Assembly (NCBI RefSeq): GCF_963675165.1 | Contig: NC_087379.1 | Location: forward strand, 3,042,201 to 3,106,200 | DNA length: 64,000 nt | Direction of reading: 5' to 3' | Origin: Halichondria panicea | Lineage: Eukaryota > Porifera > Demospongiae > Suberitida > Halichondriidae | Part shown: positions 9,801-22,000 of the stretch, piece after piece | Position numbering within the stretch: position 1 is the stretch's first letter | Layout: the number at the start of each line of letters is the position of its first letter | Translations under genes and position numbers: made by a program | Notes under the pieces: model-generated | What the model was told of the DNA's origin: nothing | Database searches by the model: none | The model's input: the letters and a program-made list of their open reading frames with translations, nothing else

Positions 9801-12800
9801 CATAATTTGATCAAGTGTTCTAAGCGTTGCTGTGGAGACGTAATGTATACTTGTAGTCTTAACATGTCCGTACAAGGCCTTACACGATTAAGGTAAGGTG
9901 TGTGGTTCTGTGCAGGCAACCACTCAAAAGCTGTGCCAGAAACAACTGTTACCAAGTGCGTAGTTCCAAAACCATTGTTTAACAGCTCTCATAATCAATT
10001 TTCCTTGGCTCTTTTTGAATGCTCACAACTAAAGCCTATACAAAAATGTAATAACAATTCTTATGAATAATTGATGTCTCGATGCATACACTACAGATAT
10101 CATTACTTTGGACTGGGCATCAAACCGACGTCCCGCTACTATACTGCAGACTATCTGGAGAAACAGCACGGACAGGGGTGAGTGCATCGCCTTTGAGAGG
10201 TCATAATTATAAGACCAGTACTCTTTAATGTGGTGATATAGTGTACTGAGTAACTCCACTCAGAGGAGGTCTGACCTGCGTGCACAAATCACTACAAGTG
10301 CTAGTGTATTCCCTGAACGTTATCATGTGACCGCAATGACATCAATACACACTGAACTTGTAGTGCTTCGTGCATGCATGTCGGACCTCCTCTGAACTCA
10401 ACTCATACACTAACAAAATGGTACAATTACCATCGTTTTGTTGGTTAAAATTATGGGAGGCTCCTGTCATTAGTAGATTGTATTCTCTACACCTGTGTAA
10501 ATATGCCCCCCGTGCTAGAGCCCCTTGTTTTGGTGGCGTGTCTATTCTGCTAAATACACTGTACATGTATGTCTACATTCCACTGCAGTACATGTAGATC
10601 ACCCCACTCGTTATTAGGCTCAATTACATGTGTACGTATGACTATGTACACCATGATAATAGGAATCACGTTGAACGTTGTCCCACGAATTATAATACAC
10701 TGTGGTAAGGAAATGTCATAACTCATCACTCATCATCATAATTAGTAGTTGCTTGCTGCTCATTCGTGTGTGTCCTTTTACTAATTTCCTGTCGTCATTT
10801 CTCCCTCCACTAGGACCACACGGAAAGAAACAGAAGGCAAAAAGGTATCTAATGCATTGTACACGTATTGTATTTCTTTAACCCTGACTAGTATGAAGTA
10901 TATCAGTGCCTCAATGAATGTTATAACTATCTAGTCCTCTTTAGAGAGGCTCTCAATCATGAATTTACGCTGCCCACCCCACACCCCTCCCACACACACA
11001 CACACAGACGCATGCGTACTATGCAACTAAAGAGAAGCCAAGTGCTGTCCTGCCATCCTTCCCCAATGTTAACAGAATGGAGCTCCCCGCCTCCCTCTCC
11101 AGAGATAAATTGCATACCTTCATGGTCATGTACCGTGCTCATTGTCAGAGGATACTGGACAGTGTGGTCAGAGCCACCTTTAATGAGGTGAGTTGCTCTG
11201 GTCATTCATTCTGTGGAGGTCAGAAATTTGGTTCCTAAGGTTGGCACAGTTATTTAAAAACTTGGCTTTGACATAATTATTGAATACTCTATACTCAGGT
11301 TATGGTCCCTCAAAGTTAGCTACAGTACACATGTTGTACATGTACTGTTGATAACTTTGAGCCTGTGTGATGGTAACCCAAGTAGCAGTGGTGACCATAA
11401 ATATGTAATATTAGTATATATATGCACACACTGAGTTGAGCCTGTGTGATGGTACAGTAGCAACCCAAGTAGCAGTGGTGACCATAATATTGTAATATAT
11501 ATTATGCACATACTGAGTACAGTACACATGTACATGCAGCTTACGTGCCTGGTAATCACAACCGAATGATCTCACTGCACAGGTTGTAACATGAGTTACC
11601 CACTGTGCAGTGACTCATGCTGACCACCTACTCAATAGCACTGAATACCCCTACCATTCCTTAGCAACAGGCAATCCCGCCCACTCTGTTTGGGTTACTC
11701 CTGTACCACCATGCATCAACTGTACCACGTAGATACCACATTACATACAGTTGTAGAAGACATACAGTATCCCTAACCGCCTGATCGGGTCAATAAGTGA
11801 AGGAAGACAATAAAACACTTACCTTTGCTACTCTCTCTTATATATCGTACATGGGATAGTCCTTGCCTATACTGTATTTATAAATTACTTACGTGTATGT
11901 ACATACATGTATATGTCAGCATACTGACCTTATCTCACACACATACAACACACACAGGTCCAGAACTTCCTGTACCACTTTTGGCAGGGCATGCCCTCTC
12001 ATCTACACCCCATCCTGGCCACGGACATCGTCACTGACCTCATTGCAGTCTGTGACACCATTCTCTACAAGGCCATCTCTAATGTCTACATCACAACACC
12101 ACTGCAGTCCATCCCGGAAAAGTATGTGTCAATCAAATGATAGTGTACGCTGTAACTTTGTGTAACTTTGTGCACCCTCTGACAGTACAATGGTCCTTTC
12201 ATTTGTTGAGTCCAGATTAACTACTTTCATGTAATTATAGAGTACACTGTAGTCATGACAACCTTGTAATTCTTTAAGTACTTTTAGTAGGCACATATTT
12301 TAGTCATAATTATGAGTAACGAAGACTAAAATGCTAAATGGTCATCTGGTACTACTCCTCACTCCTGTAGTGTTGCTCAGGAGGTCCACCATTTTTCGGG
12401 TAACCTGAGGGAATCACTGGAGGCCGCACTCAAAGGGCTACCAGACTCACTCAAGGAAGTCAAGTATCAGAGTGAGTCAGTCCACCAGCTCTCTGTTTTG
12501 ATAGGATACAGTGTAGCTGTATTTGATAGAATAGCTATATTTGATACATGTAGAATAGCTGTATCTTTGTTTTAATTCTCTCTCTTTCCCGATACTCGTT
12601 GTAATACTGCTCGTACACCCTTTAGCACACACTCTTATTTGCATGGTGTTCATGATTATTATTGACTGCACTTTATGGACATGTACATGTACCCATGTAG
12701 TTGTACATTACGTCTATGTATTATCTGGCTACTGCTGTTAACGGGTGCATTGTTCTCCCTCAGTTGCTGCAGTGTTCAAGAAGAGCCTACAGAGACAGCA

Positions 12801-15800
12801 CTCTCTAATGCACCTGGCAGATGTGAGTTTTGTGATATTATATACGAGTGAAGAGTGAGGTTGTGGCTTTATTTTTGCAGTGATTAGATAATTGGGTCAA
12901 AGGGATTAAAATGCCCAGACCTACTGTTAATACACACCTGTGTAAACATTACTGCGTGCAGTGCTAGGGTTGCCATAGACCCCATGCTGCAGTTTTATGT
13001 ATGTGACTAAACAGAGAGGCTAGACACGCGTCATCAATGATCACGTTAACCCACTTAAAATTGCCTAGCAATGCGTACTGTCAGCGAAATATAACTCCAG
13101 GCTGTTATTTGGCTGTATATTTTAATGCAGTACAGGTTTGTGGGAATCAATCATCTCTATGTTTGTGTTGTCTCAGGCCACCCGTAATGCTCTCCATGGT
13201 GATGACCCCCTGGACCAGTTGGCCGAGGACTTTGCTGCTTTAGACATTGAGAACATTCTGACTCAAACTCTCTTTGCAGTACAGCCTCTCAGTCTGTCTG
13301 ATCGATGTGCCCTCATGGTGCCTGAGTGTGAGTGTGTCTGTGTCTGTGTGTGTGGTGGGGTATGATGTGAGCATTTCATACATTGGTGCTTGAGAGCGTT
13401 AGTGTTCAGTGACTGTGTGTGGTGGATACATTACATTGTATAGGATTTGGATGACAATTAGAGATAATGGTGCTGGCACAAGTATAAAATTATACATGTA
13501 TAGATCCATGTACATGTATATGTGTACGTAGGTGAATGTATTCCCTAAGACCTTGTGTTCTGGAAGAATACAGTTATATCAATGTGTGTCTACGTTTGTG
13601 TATTCCCAGTGATCTGCTAATACCATACTTATGTTCCCCTCCCAGTTCTGGAAGAGTTCAGTGGTGTGCTGTCAGAACAGAAGACCAGTGTGGAGGACTT
13701 TATTGTCTGGGTGGAGAAGGTGGTCGACCATTGCATCAGCAAAGTGAGCAATAATTATAATTGCTGTTTAAAGCATACTTACACTAATAGTCAATTGTCG
13801 TAGTTAATGGTGCAACAAGTTGGGGCGAGTTTCAATCCCTAGCTGTACGTAGTATCATTATTTTCATACCTCTGATGCGTTGTACAAATGTACTGTTATC
13901 CCCTTCCCACGTACACACACAGGAAGAGAGTGCTGCGAGACGGAGGGAGCTCAGTCGAACGTTTCTCTTCACCTGGAAGTTCTTCACCTCCAAGATAGTT
14001 AGGGAGCTCACACTGATGAGTGCACCCAGCTTTGGTAAGTTGAGTGTGTCAAATTCTAACTGCAAGTATCAAGTATAGTGTGCTTGATGTCTGAGGGGAT
14101 GTCTGAGGGTTTCTCATTTATATTTATGTGTTGACGTTCCTTCTTTTTAACATTGTACTACAAAAATATATCATACGTACATTATGTAATTACAGCAACC
14201 ATACACTGTGCATATAATTATAGTGCCTATAGTACCACACAAGTATACTCTGTATACACATGTACATGTATGACGTTATGTACACCTCATGTTTACTCAG
14301 TTCCCTCTATATAGGGACGTTTCATCTGATCCACACGCTGATAGAGGACTATATAGTACACACACTGGAGTCACTCATGGAAGCAGAAAAGGAGAACGAG
14401 TTCACTCAAAGGATACAAATGCTACAGTTAGGTACGTATTACTTTGGTAAAGATCACTTTGTAAAAAAATGCATTTTACATGTACCGTAGTTAACTGTCA
14501 AACTGCCCGCCTTACTTTTACCTCCTGTAGAGGCCTAGATCGCAATTGTAGAAGCGCCTACTGTTGCGCATGCGTACAATTGGGTCAAAGGTCACTGTGC
14601 AGCTATTAAATAGCTAGCTACATGTAGCTCACAAACAAGACTTAATAGTACTCCTGCGTTTCATAGAAAGTACCAGCATAACTCTCTTGGATGGGTGCTT
14701 GCACGGTTCAGTAGCCACATAATCAAATATTTGCCCACCCCTTGTTTATATTAGTCAATCAAAACCGGTGGGCGGTTCGACGGTTAAGTACGGTACATGT
14801 AAGTATACCCCATAGTGCATCCTCAGCTGTGTTTTGTTTTTACCCATTCCCCCCACTACAGATACTCCCGCGCCTGAGGTGAGTGGGAACAATACAAAGA
14901 GCACCTCCCTCCAGCCATCTTCGAGCTCAGACATCCCCCTCATAGCTGAACCACCTTCACCCTTCAACTTCACTCCCAATCTAACTTCGCATTCAAGAAG
15001 AAGCAGTGTGGATATCACTACCACCCCTGAGCAATCGTTTGTCAACATTCTCTCACCGACTCTCGAGCCTATGCAGACTGAAAGCATTCTACAACGATCT
15101 TCCAACACGTCTTTGTCTAGTTTACAACAAACGGGGAGAGGGGATGCACAGGCTGAGACTAACACACTTCAGGGGCTGATAACCTCTCATGGAATTGGTG
15201 CTTATAGTATGCCTACTTCACAAGGAGGCTTGATTCAAAGACGATTGCATCAGGGTATGTCTAACAACTCAACCACTGCGGCTAGCTCTGCTGTGCAGAT
15301 TCAAGAAATTCACTCGACTACTTCAATGGGATTCACTAGAAACCAAGATCATTCGCTACCACTGAATTTTGTACAGTCACATGGCCACCCGGCAAACATT
15401 GGTACTTTTACTTTACCTCCACTCACACTCCCACCGCACCTACAGACAGAGCACTCCCTCGCATTTGACTCTGCACCACATAGTATGAATGGCTTGCTTG
15501 GTGAATCTTCAAATCAACTAAGAAATCTCCACGTGCTAAATGCTTCCCAAAAAAATTCGGTATCGTCCTCCCACAGTGAACCAAGAACTTCCAACCACCC
15601 TGGAGTTGTACCACCAATGCCAGTATCTCTAGCACACATGGCTGCCTCTGGAAACCTACCTGGTGGGATACCGAATCCATCAAGTTTACCACTCTTTCCA
15701 GGGATGCCCAGTATGTACCCTTATCCGTATCCAACGTCCCTGCCGTCACTTCCGTCGCACATACCTAGCAGTAATATGCCCCCCTTTCCCCCTCAAGGCC

Positions 15801-15880
15801 TGGTGTCGAGGTATCCAGCTCCATACGTCACGCCGCCACTCTATGGGAACTCACAACCGCCAATCATGAATAGAAGATGA
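6869..15880 (+). CDS. RFX-family winged-helix transcription factor
   Basis: Fourteen exons: 6869-6944, 7160-7199, 8085-8270, 10097-10177, 10814-10844, 11008-11187, 11958-12121, 12371-12471, 12764-12822, 13177-13327, 13646-13743, 13923-14034, 14315-14431, 14862-15880. All phases agree, giving 804 residues. The RFX DNA-binding winged helix spans about residues 39-110 ([49 protein letters not shown]) and binds X-box promoters. It is followed by the conserved extended B/C/D dimerisation region ([62 protein letters not shown]), then a Ser/Pro/Asn-rich tail of about 340 residues in one large exon. The DBD and dimerisation region fit the RFX1-3/4/6/8 group with ciliary or other targets. The N-terminus is short and its first two exons are the least certain part; an activation domain could lie in an unseen upstream exon. 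Confidence 0.93.
7608..7672. repeat. (CA)n/(GCAC)n microsatellite
   Basis: An interrupted CA repeat of about 65 bp with an internal CGCA tetramer run, in the second intron of the RFX gene. Confidence 0.9.
10261..10394. mobile_element. MITE, family B, copy 2
   Basis: A 134-bp element starting CAGAGGAGGTCTGACCTGCG and ending with the complement of CAGAGGAGGTCCGACATGCA. It is flanked by AACTCCACT and AACTCAACT, a probable 9-bp target duplication with one change. It is in intron 4 of the RFX gene. Confidence 0.8.
11359..11518. repeat. Tandem duplication, about 2 x 79 bp
   Basis: Two adjacent copies beginning GAGCCTGTGTGATGGTA (11359 and 11438), diverged by small indels, in intron 6 of the RFX gene. 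Confidence 0.8.
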
Positions 15881-16198
15881 GAACGATGATGATGTTTCAA
15901 TTTTTTTTTGTATTTTTCCAAATTTGAATAGCTTGTTTTCTTATACTATTACTAGTTCACATGCACAGACTATTGAGCTATATAACGTGGCAAAATGTTG
16001 ATCATTTGCTTTGAGTTGTTCAAAAACATTCTGATTCCAAAAAATTGTTGGGAATAACAGTGTAAAATAATATATATTCGTGAATACTCACAGCTAGATA
16101 ATGTCATCACTGTAATGTTAGCTATCAAGTACAAGTCTTGAAGAATAAATAGATACACTACAGTAGGCTATAGTTATAAATAATTATTATAGTCTAGA
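15881..16198. other. Convergent 3' region of RFX and death-domain gene
   Basis: This is the tail-to-tail spacer between the RFX stop (plus) and the death-domain gene stop (minus), so it must hold both 3' UTRs. An AATAAA occurs on the plus strand near 16145 and could serve RFX polyadenylation. No other feature is seen. Confidence 0.5.
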
Positions 16199-18891
16199 TC
16201 AGGATTCGTCCTTATAGTTACTGCCAAAGTTAGTGGTGATCTTTAGGATTAATGGTTCCTCTCCAACTTTCTTCAGTGTCCTCACCAGCTTTTCTAAACA
16301 CGGGACACCAGCTCTCTTGGACCACAGTCTGAAGAGATACGTGTAAATCAGTACAATATTATAATTATATAATAGTCGATCGAAATAATTATGACATGCA
16401 GTTAGTCATAATGGGAAATCGAAATCTTCAAAATAATACTAAGATGCCCAAAACAGCTATAGTCCAATGTTTTGGTTGTTACTGTATAGTAGTGCTAGAA
16501 ATAATTACATATAATTTAATTATATATAATTATAATTATGCAAGCATAAAACTACGTATTTTCGCCAAAGACTACAAAAACTGTATGAGATATTAAATTA
16601 TTATACTCCCTCAATTAAACGCCGGGATTTCGATTGTATATATACAAGCCTCAAATAAATAATTGTGTGATACAAAAGAATGCGATATGATAGCCACTTG
16701 CATAAATAGCATTAGTTAGTATCACGCCAGTTGGGCGGAGCTCAATCCTGGACGCCCACGTAGTGTTGTTGGGATCACTGCCACGTCAGGGCAGACATTT
16801 TGCAGCCCAATCAGATTGCAGCGTTCAAGCTAACGCTGAAACTCAGAATAAGCCAGTAAAGTGTAATTCTCTCAGTCAATCAAAAGCTTAAGCCAGGAAC
16901 ACGCCAAGTCAAGTACAGCCATAATTAACGTATTCTGAAAGCTTAGAGAGACCTTTCAAATAATGTGTTTAATTAGTTAACATTGACTCTTGCAGTAATA
17001 TTATATTCTAATAGCTAGCGTTGCGGGTAGGGGTTGGTATATAGCTAGCATAATTTTGAGCATAACTGATAGGTACAACTTTTGGGAATTATGCTGGCAT
17101 AATATGCACAAAAATAATAGGCAAGTTTTACAGAAATGCAGGTCAGTACGAGACATAGTATAAACATTTGGAAGTACTGCATGGTTAATTATCTCCTTGG
17201 CAATCCATATCGTGTATAGTTATAGTCATGTGGAAATTATGATGTTATACTTGTGGACGACATGGGGGTCTATGTTGTGCTTTAGGTACAATGTGGGAAT
17301 AATAGAAAGGCAATTTGTAGGCTTTTTACTTGAGCATAAAAGAATAGCATAATAGGTAATATCTCGAACATAATATACCAACCCCTAGTTGCGGGATACC
17401 GCCCACTTATGATTATAATCATATTCATAACTACACCCTATAAGTACTGGTGGCACAAATCCTACATGGCAGTGGTTCCCAACCGTATACGTGAGCGTCT
17501 AGGGTTGAGCTCCGGCCATTTCGTATCACGCACTAATTTCTAGCACTTTGGTATAATTTTATAGCTACAATTATTATACCTCAGGATATGTTCTATCCTG
17601 TTTTCTCCGTTAACCTCATCATCAGATACTCCCAGCTCTAGTGCAAATGACTGCCAGTCAGCAATTGTGCTCAAGTCACCTGCAAAACTGGCTGGGTCCT
17701 CGAGTTTAGTGCACACCAATTTGCCTACATAATCAGATTATACATGCATGGGATAGTACTGATAAAATATATGTACCATATTGATAGTACAGTGGAACCT
17801 CCTAACGACCACCTCCGAAGAGCAACCACATGCTATAAAACGGCCAAGAGCTCAGCTCTGGTAAAGCAACCTCTCAGAAACGGCCATCTCTCTACTCTAT
17901 ATAACGAGCAGCTTTTTCTAATCCCCAATCAGTTAGCAATGGAAAAATACAGAACGGACAGCCACACCGCACAATCGTGAAAACCTAGCTGTAGCTTGTC
18001 TACAGCCTTTCAAAACTTGTATGAACTAGAGAAGCAGTTAGCATAAGCTCCATGATTAATTTACAGCAGGAATTGACTCATAGAGCATACATGTGGCTGG
18101 CAATCGAAACCTCACAACGAAGACCACCTCTCTATAACGGCCAAAAGGCTGTTCCCCAGTTCATAGAAAATTGAATAATTATGCATGGAACAAGTAATTA
18201 AAGGGCTAATATTAAACTATAATTATAGCGAGTGCACACTCCGAGTCTCAGCCAAATACTGACGTACCAGTGAATATTTCTGGAGGCAGGATAAAGAAAA
18301 AGAGGGCCCAAAACAGTAGTGAGGTACCAGCTACTCCAAGCACACAAGGCATCAGTCCTTTCAACACCCCAGGTTCAGGTTTTTCCCTCTTCCCTTCATC
18401 TTCTCTGTTCTCACCACCTGCATGGACATATAATCATATTAAGTAATCGTTACGAACATCTCCACAAGCACTCTCTCAATTGCGGCACATGTTGATCTAG
18501 GTTTCACCCCAGACTAACAAACTTACTTTTGCTAAATTTTGTCTTTCTTTTGTGAGCTTCTGCATAGAAAATGAGTGCGTTTATTAAGTCATATGACTGC
18601 CCATAGTGGATCTAGTTAGCTGGTATTGTAGCACATTTATAGTCTAGCTACAAAATCTTAGCTAGATCTACACTTGAAAAACAGAGTGCTGAATGTTTGT
18701 ACATATTGATGAAATAATTTTATCTCTCAATGGAAAGGGTTGTACAGAAGGCCGAAGGCACATGTGGCCAGTTGTACTCCTCCCCAACAAATGAGACAAA
18801 CAACAAGAACAACAAATAACCACAACAATACATAGAGTGAGACCTTACCTGAAGATGCCATTCCTATTCCCAGTGTGCAGGTTGAAGACAT
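16199..18891 (-). CDS. Single-pass membrane protein with C-terminal death domain
   Basis: Five exons on the minus strand (18849-18891, 18527-18559, 18268-18417, 17580-17724, 16199-16328; phases 1, 1, 1, 2) give 166 residues. A Lys/Arg/Glu-rich N-terminal stretch (about 15-42) precedes one hydrophobic helix (about 46-70, around VLGVAGTSLLFWALFFFILP). The rest reads as a death domain: ADWQSFALELGVSDDEVNGE, IEHILRLWSKRAG, CLEKLVRTLKKVGEEPLILKI. The tryptophan-led helix and the LxxW..K.G....L...L pattern are typical of death domains in UNC5, NF-kB and TNF-receptor adaptors. No signal peptide is present. The basic N-terminus predicts N-in topology, which would put the death domain on the non-cytosolic side. 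Either the topology rule fails here or an upstream ectodomain exon is missing. It probably recruits death-fold adaptors at a membrane (inference). It is head to head with the annexin gene. Confidence 0.75.
17028..17387. mobile_element. hAT-like MITE with 8-bp target duplication
   Basis: A 360-bp element with perfect 15-bp inverted ends TAGGGGTTGGTATAT, flanked by the exact 8-bp duplication GTTGCGGG at 17020-17027 and 17388-17395. The end sequence fits the hAT consensus YARNG and an 8-bp duplication is a hAT hallmark. It has no transposase frame. It lies in the last intron of the death-domain gene. Confidence 0.88.
17791..18160. repeat. Repeat with CAGTGGAACCTCCTAACG end
   Basis: A region beginning ACAGTGGAACCTCCTAACGA and containing repeated GACCACCTC and ATAACGGCC motifs, resembling pogo-related non-autonomous elements. 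I could not identify a matching inverted right end, so boundaries are approximate. It lies in the intron between exons 3 and 4 of the death-domain gene. Confidence 0.4.
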
Positions 18892-19074
18892 GGAAAATTA
18901 ATCATGGATATGGGGTGGTAAAAAGCCTGCAAACAAAAGGGGGGTGGACCTCTGGGGGTGGATCTTGTACACCGCGGCTCTGTATCGAGGTGGTTCCCGA
19001 GAACAAGGTGTGGCTGTATAATTACCAAGGACACTGGCTGTACAGAGACATAGCTGCTAGAGAGCGAGCTTGTG
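18892..19074. promoter_or_regulatory. Candidate bidirectional promoter, death-domain gene / annexin
   Basis: Only 183 bp separate the assigned starts of the divergent death-domain (minus) and annexin (plus) genes. If both starts are right, the two genes share a compact promoter. No TATA box is obvious. Confidence 0.4.
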
Positions 19075-22000
19075 ATGTCCTACCCTGGCTATCCCCCAGC
19101 CCCAGGTGGATACCCACCCCAGCCTGGCTACCCACCACAGGGAGGCAGTCCTTACCCCCCTGGACCTCCTGCTGGTCCTGGGAAGGTAGGTTTTTTGTAT
19201 GTTTTTATAGCAAGGTGAGATACATCTGAGAATAAAATTGAGAGGGCACTGGGTTGTCTATGGCTATTGGTTATCAGTTACTACTAAATGGAGGTAAAAA
19301 TGTAGCCACCTAGCCCCAATTCCAACCTGAAACGTACTTTTTAAGTGGCCTAGAATTAAGACTAGTGGAGTAACCTCGAGCGACCTTCAGTTATTTAAGG
19401 TGAAGTAAAAGGTGTGACGTCGTATGACGTCACATGCTCCTTTACAGTAAAAGCAAACCTCCTTGGTTTCGTAATTACTACATTAAATACAGTATCCTCT
19501 CCCGTGCAGCCATGGGTACCAGGTGGTCCTTCCCCTGGTCAGAGTAGTGGTGGTATCGGATTTAACATGCCCTCCCACCAGAGTGCCCTCTCTACTGGCT
19601 ACCCCCCCACACCGCAAGGTACATGCACACCTAGCAAGAGAAAACTTTTAATTTTTAGACTTCCTTCAGGATCAGATCGTGTGTGTATGGCTGTTTTGCA
19701 AACAAATTAATGTCTATTTAAATATTCAGTTCCAGTAATAATTTAATTATACATTCAGCAATATTAAGTCATGCCAAAATAGGTGGATTTTCAGGATCAT
19801 ACCACCCCCCTGGCCCCCCACAACCATCGTACCCCCCTGTTGCTGGTCGACCTGGGTACCCCCCCGGACCTCCTGCCTCAACTGGGTACCCCCCCGGACC
19901 CCCCGCCTCAACTGGATACCCCCCCGGACCTCCCGCCTCAACTGGGTACCCTCCCGGACCCCCTGCCTCAACTGGGTACCCCCCCGGACCTCCTGCCTCA
20001 ACCGGGTACCCCTCTGGACCTCCAACCTCTACCAATTATCCCCCAGGTCCCCCAGGCTCATCGTACCCCCCTGGTCCACCGTCCTATCCCCCTGGAGGTG
20101 GGTATACCCCCCAATACGGGACTGGACCCACCCCCTTACAACAGACACCTCGAGGCTACTCAGTGAGTATACAGGCATATACATTTTTTGTACTAAACAG
20201 TGCATACGTGTACATAGTTTGCACTAGTCTACACATGCGTGTAATTATATAGCAGTGTGGATTTACTAATTAAATTTAGTGTGTGTACAAGTTCACTGTA
20301 TACTTTATAATGTGTAACAGAAGCTCAAATCTTTTATGCTCTGTCATTTATGCTCTTAGAAACGACAGTACGTTGGATATAATAATTACGAAACAACAAC
20401 CATTATTATGTACACCTGCATGTATTGAATATCATAGTCTTTGTCCCCCTCCCCTGCAGACTGCTCCCCCGCCAGTGCCCAGTGCCCACACCCACCGTGG
20501 CCCCACACGGCCAACTCCTCCCTCTGTGGCCAGTACCACACAAGCCATGGCTGCCATTAGTGTGAAGGTGTGTGTTCACACTTAATAGAGCATGTATTAG
20601 CTTTCCTTTCTGTTCAGTTGCCACCAGAAGTTTTTAGTAACGCTTTTTTGCCTGCTTCAGTGATGTGCTGTAGAATAACTGATAATTAATAAAGTATAGT
20701 GCTAGCTGTTAATTTATTTTGCAGGAGCCCAAGACTGAGGGTACAGTGAAGCCACATCGCTCCTTCGATGCAGAGAATGATGCTAGTGTTCTCAGGAAGG
20801 CAATGAAAGGGCTAGGTGTGTACACGACTATAATTATATGTGGTGTTTTAGTTTGTGAGTTCTATTTCTGTCCAAGTTTGATAATGAAAAGACTTTTGAG
20901 AAGACCGTTGAGTAATTGTGTAAGTGAACTTACCAACTACATTGCATAATTATTACTATGGGGACAATGATTCTTTGATCCACTTCATATGTACTTCCTG
21001 TAGCTAGCAATCCACTTATTATCTGTGTCCCTCCATTTGCAGGTACTGACGAGAAGGCCATTATCAGTGTGCTGGCCCACCGCTCAAACACTCAGCGTAT
21101 GGAGATTATAACAAAATTCAAATCCATGTATGGCAAAGTGAGTTGATTATAATTACATGTACGTATGCGTGTAGCTTAATTACTTCGGTACTTAAACCCA
21201 AAGTACGCTGGAGCAATTTTTAACCTCCATTTTTAGGTTGTTCTTTTCGGTACTTTTGCACTGTCCTTTGTATAAAAGAGAGGTAATCAATACAGTGCAA
21301 GGTACTTCATTGAAGATTCCACTATACATGTAGGTGCTTGTACACTCTAAATCATAACTGAGCTGTATCTATTAAAGTCGAGGTCATCGTTGTATTGCTC
21401 ATGGATGTTCTGTGTGTAGGATTTGGTCAGAGAACTGAAAAGTGAGCTCAGTGGGAATTTCGAGGACGCTGTTGTGGCACTATTGAAGACACCGTCCGAG
21501 TACGATGCCTTTGTGGTCAGGGAGGCTATCAAGGTAAGGATATTCTAAACTGCCAAGAGATTGCTTTCCCTTCCGTATTCTAGCATTTCATGATGGTTTC
21601 AAGCTATATATTAACTCATTGCTGGAAGATCATAGTGATGGGTGTGTGTGTTTATCAAAATGGTAGCCGTCACTGCCTGTAAGGGGTTGAATCAGAGGAG
21701 GTACGACACGCGTGCCTCAATTAGACAATTAGCCTCTGCAATAACATTGAGCGTGGGCGGATAATCGAGGCATAATTCTGCCCACGCTCAACGTTATTGC
21801 AGTGGCCGTCGTACCTCCTCTGGGATTAAATGGATTTTGGCCCGTCAGATCCAATGTGTAAAATGTACTGTGTACCTACTGTACATATAAGAGCTGCATG
21901 ATTTTCATTAACTAACCGATTAGGGAGTTGGGACCGATGAACATGCTCTTGTTGAGATCCTGTGCACACGAACAAATGAGCAGATACTTGCCGTGAAGGA

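Noticed and set aside
14755-15165. 136-codon minus-strand open frame
   Set aside because: It is antisense to the last RFX exon. The sense frame is continuous with 13 other in-phase exons, so the antisense frame is a shadow.
19747-20035. Gly/Val/Glu-rich open frames on the minus strand
   Set aside because: They are the complement of the [10 protein letters not shown] repeat in the annexin gene. Repeats of length divisible by three keep all frames open.
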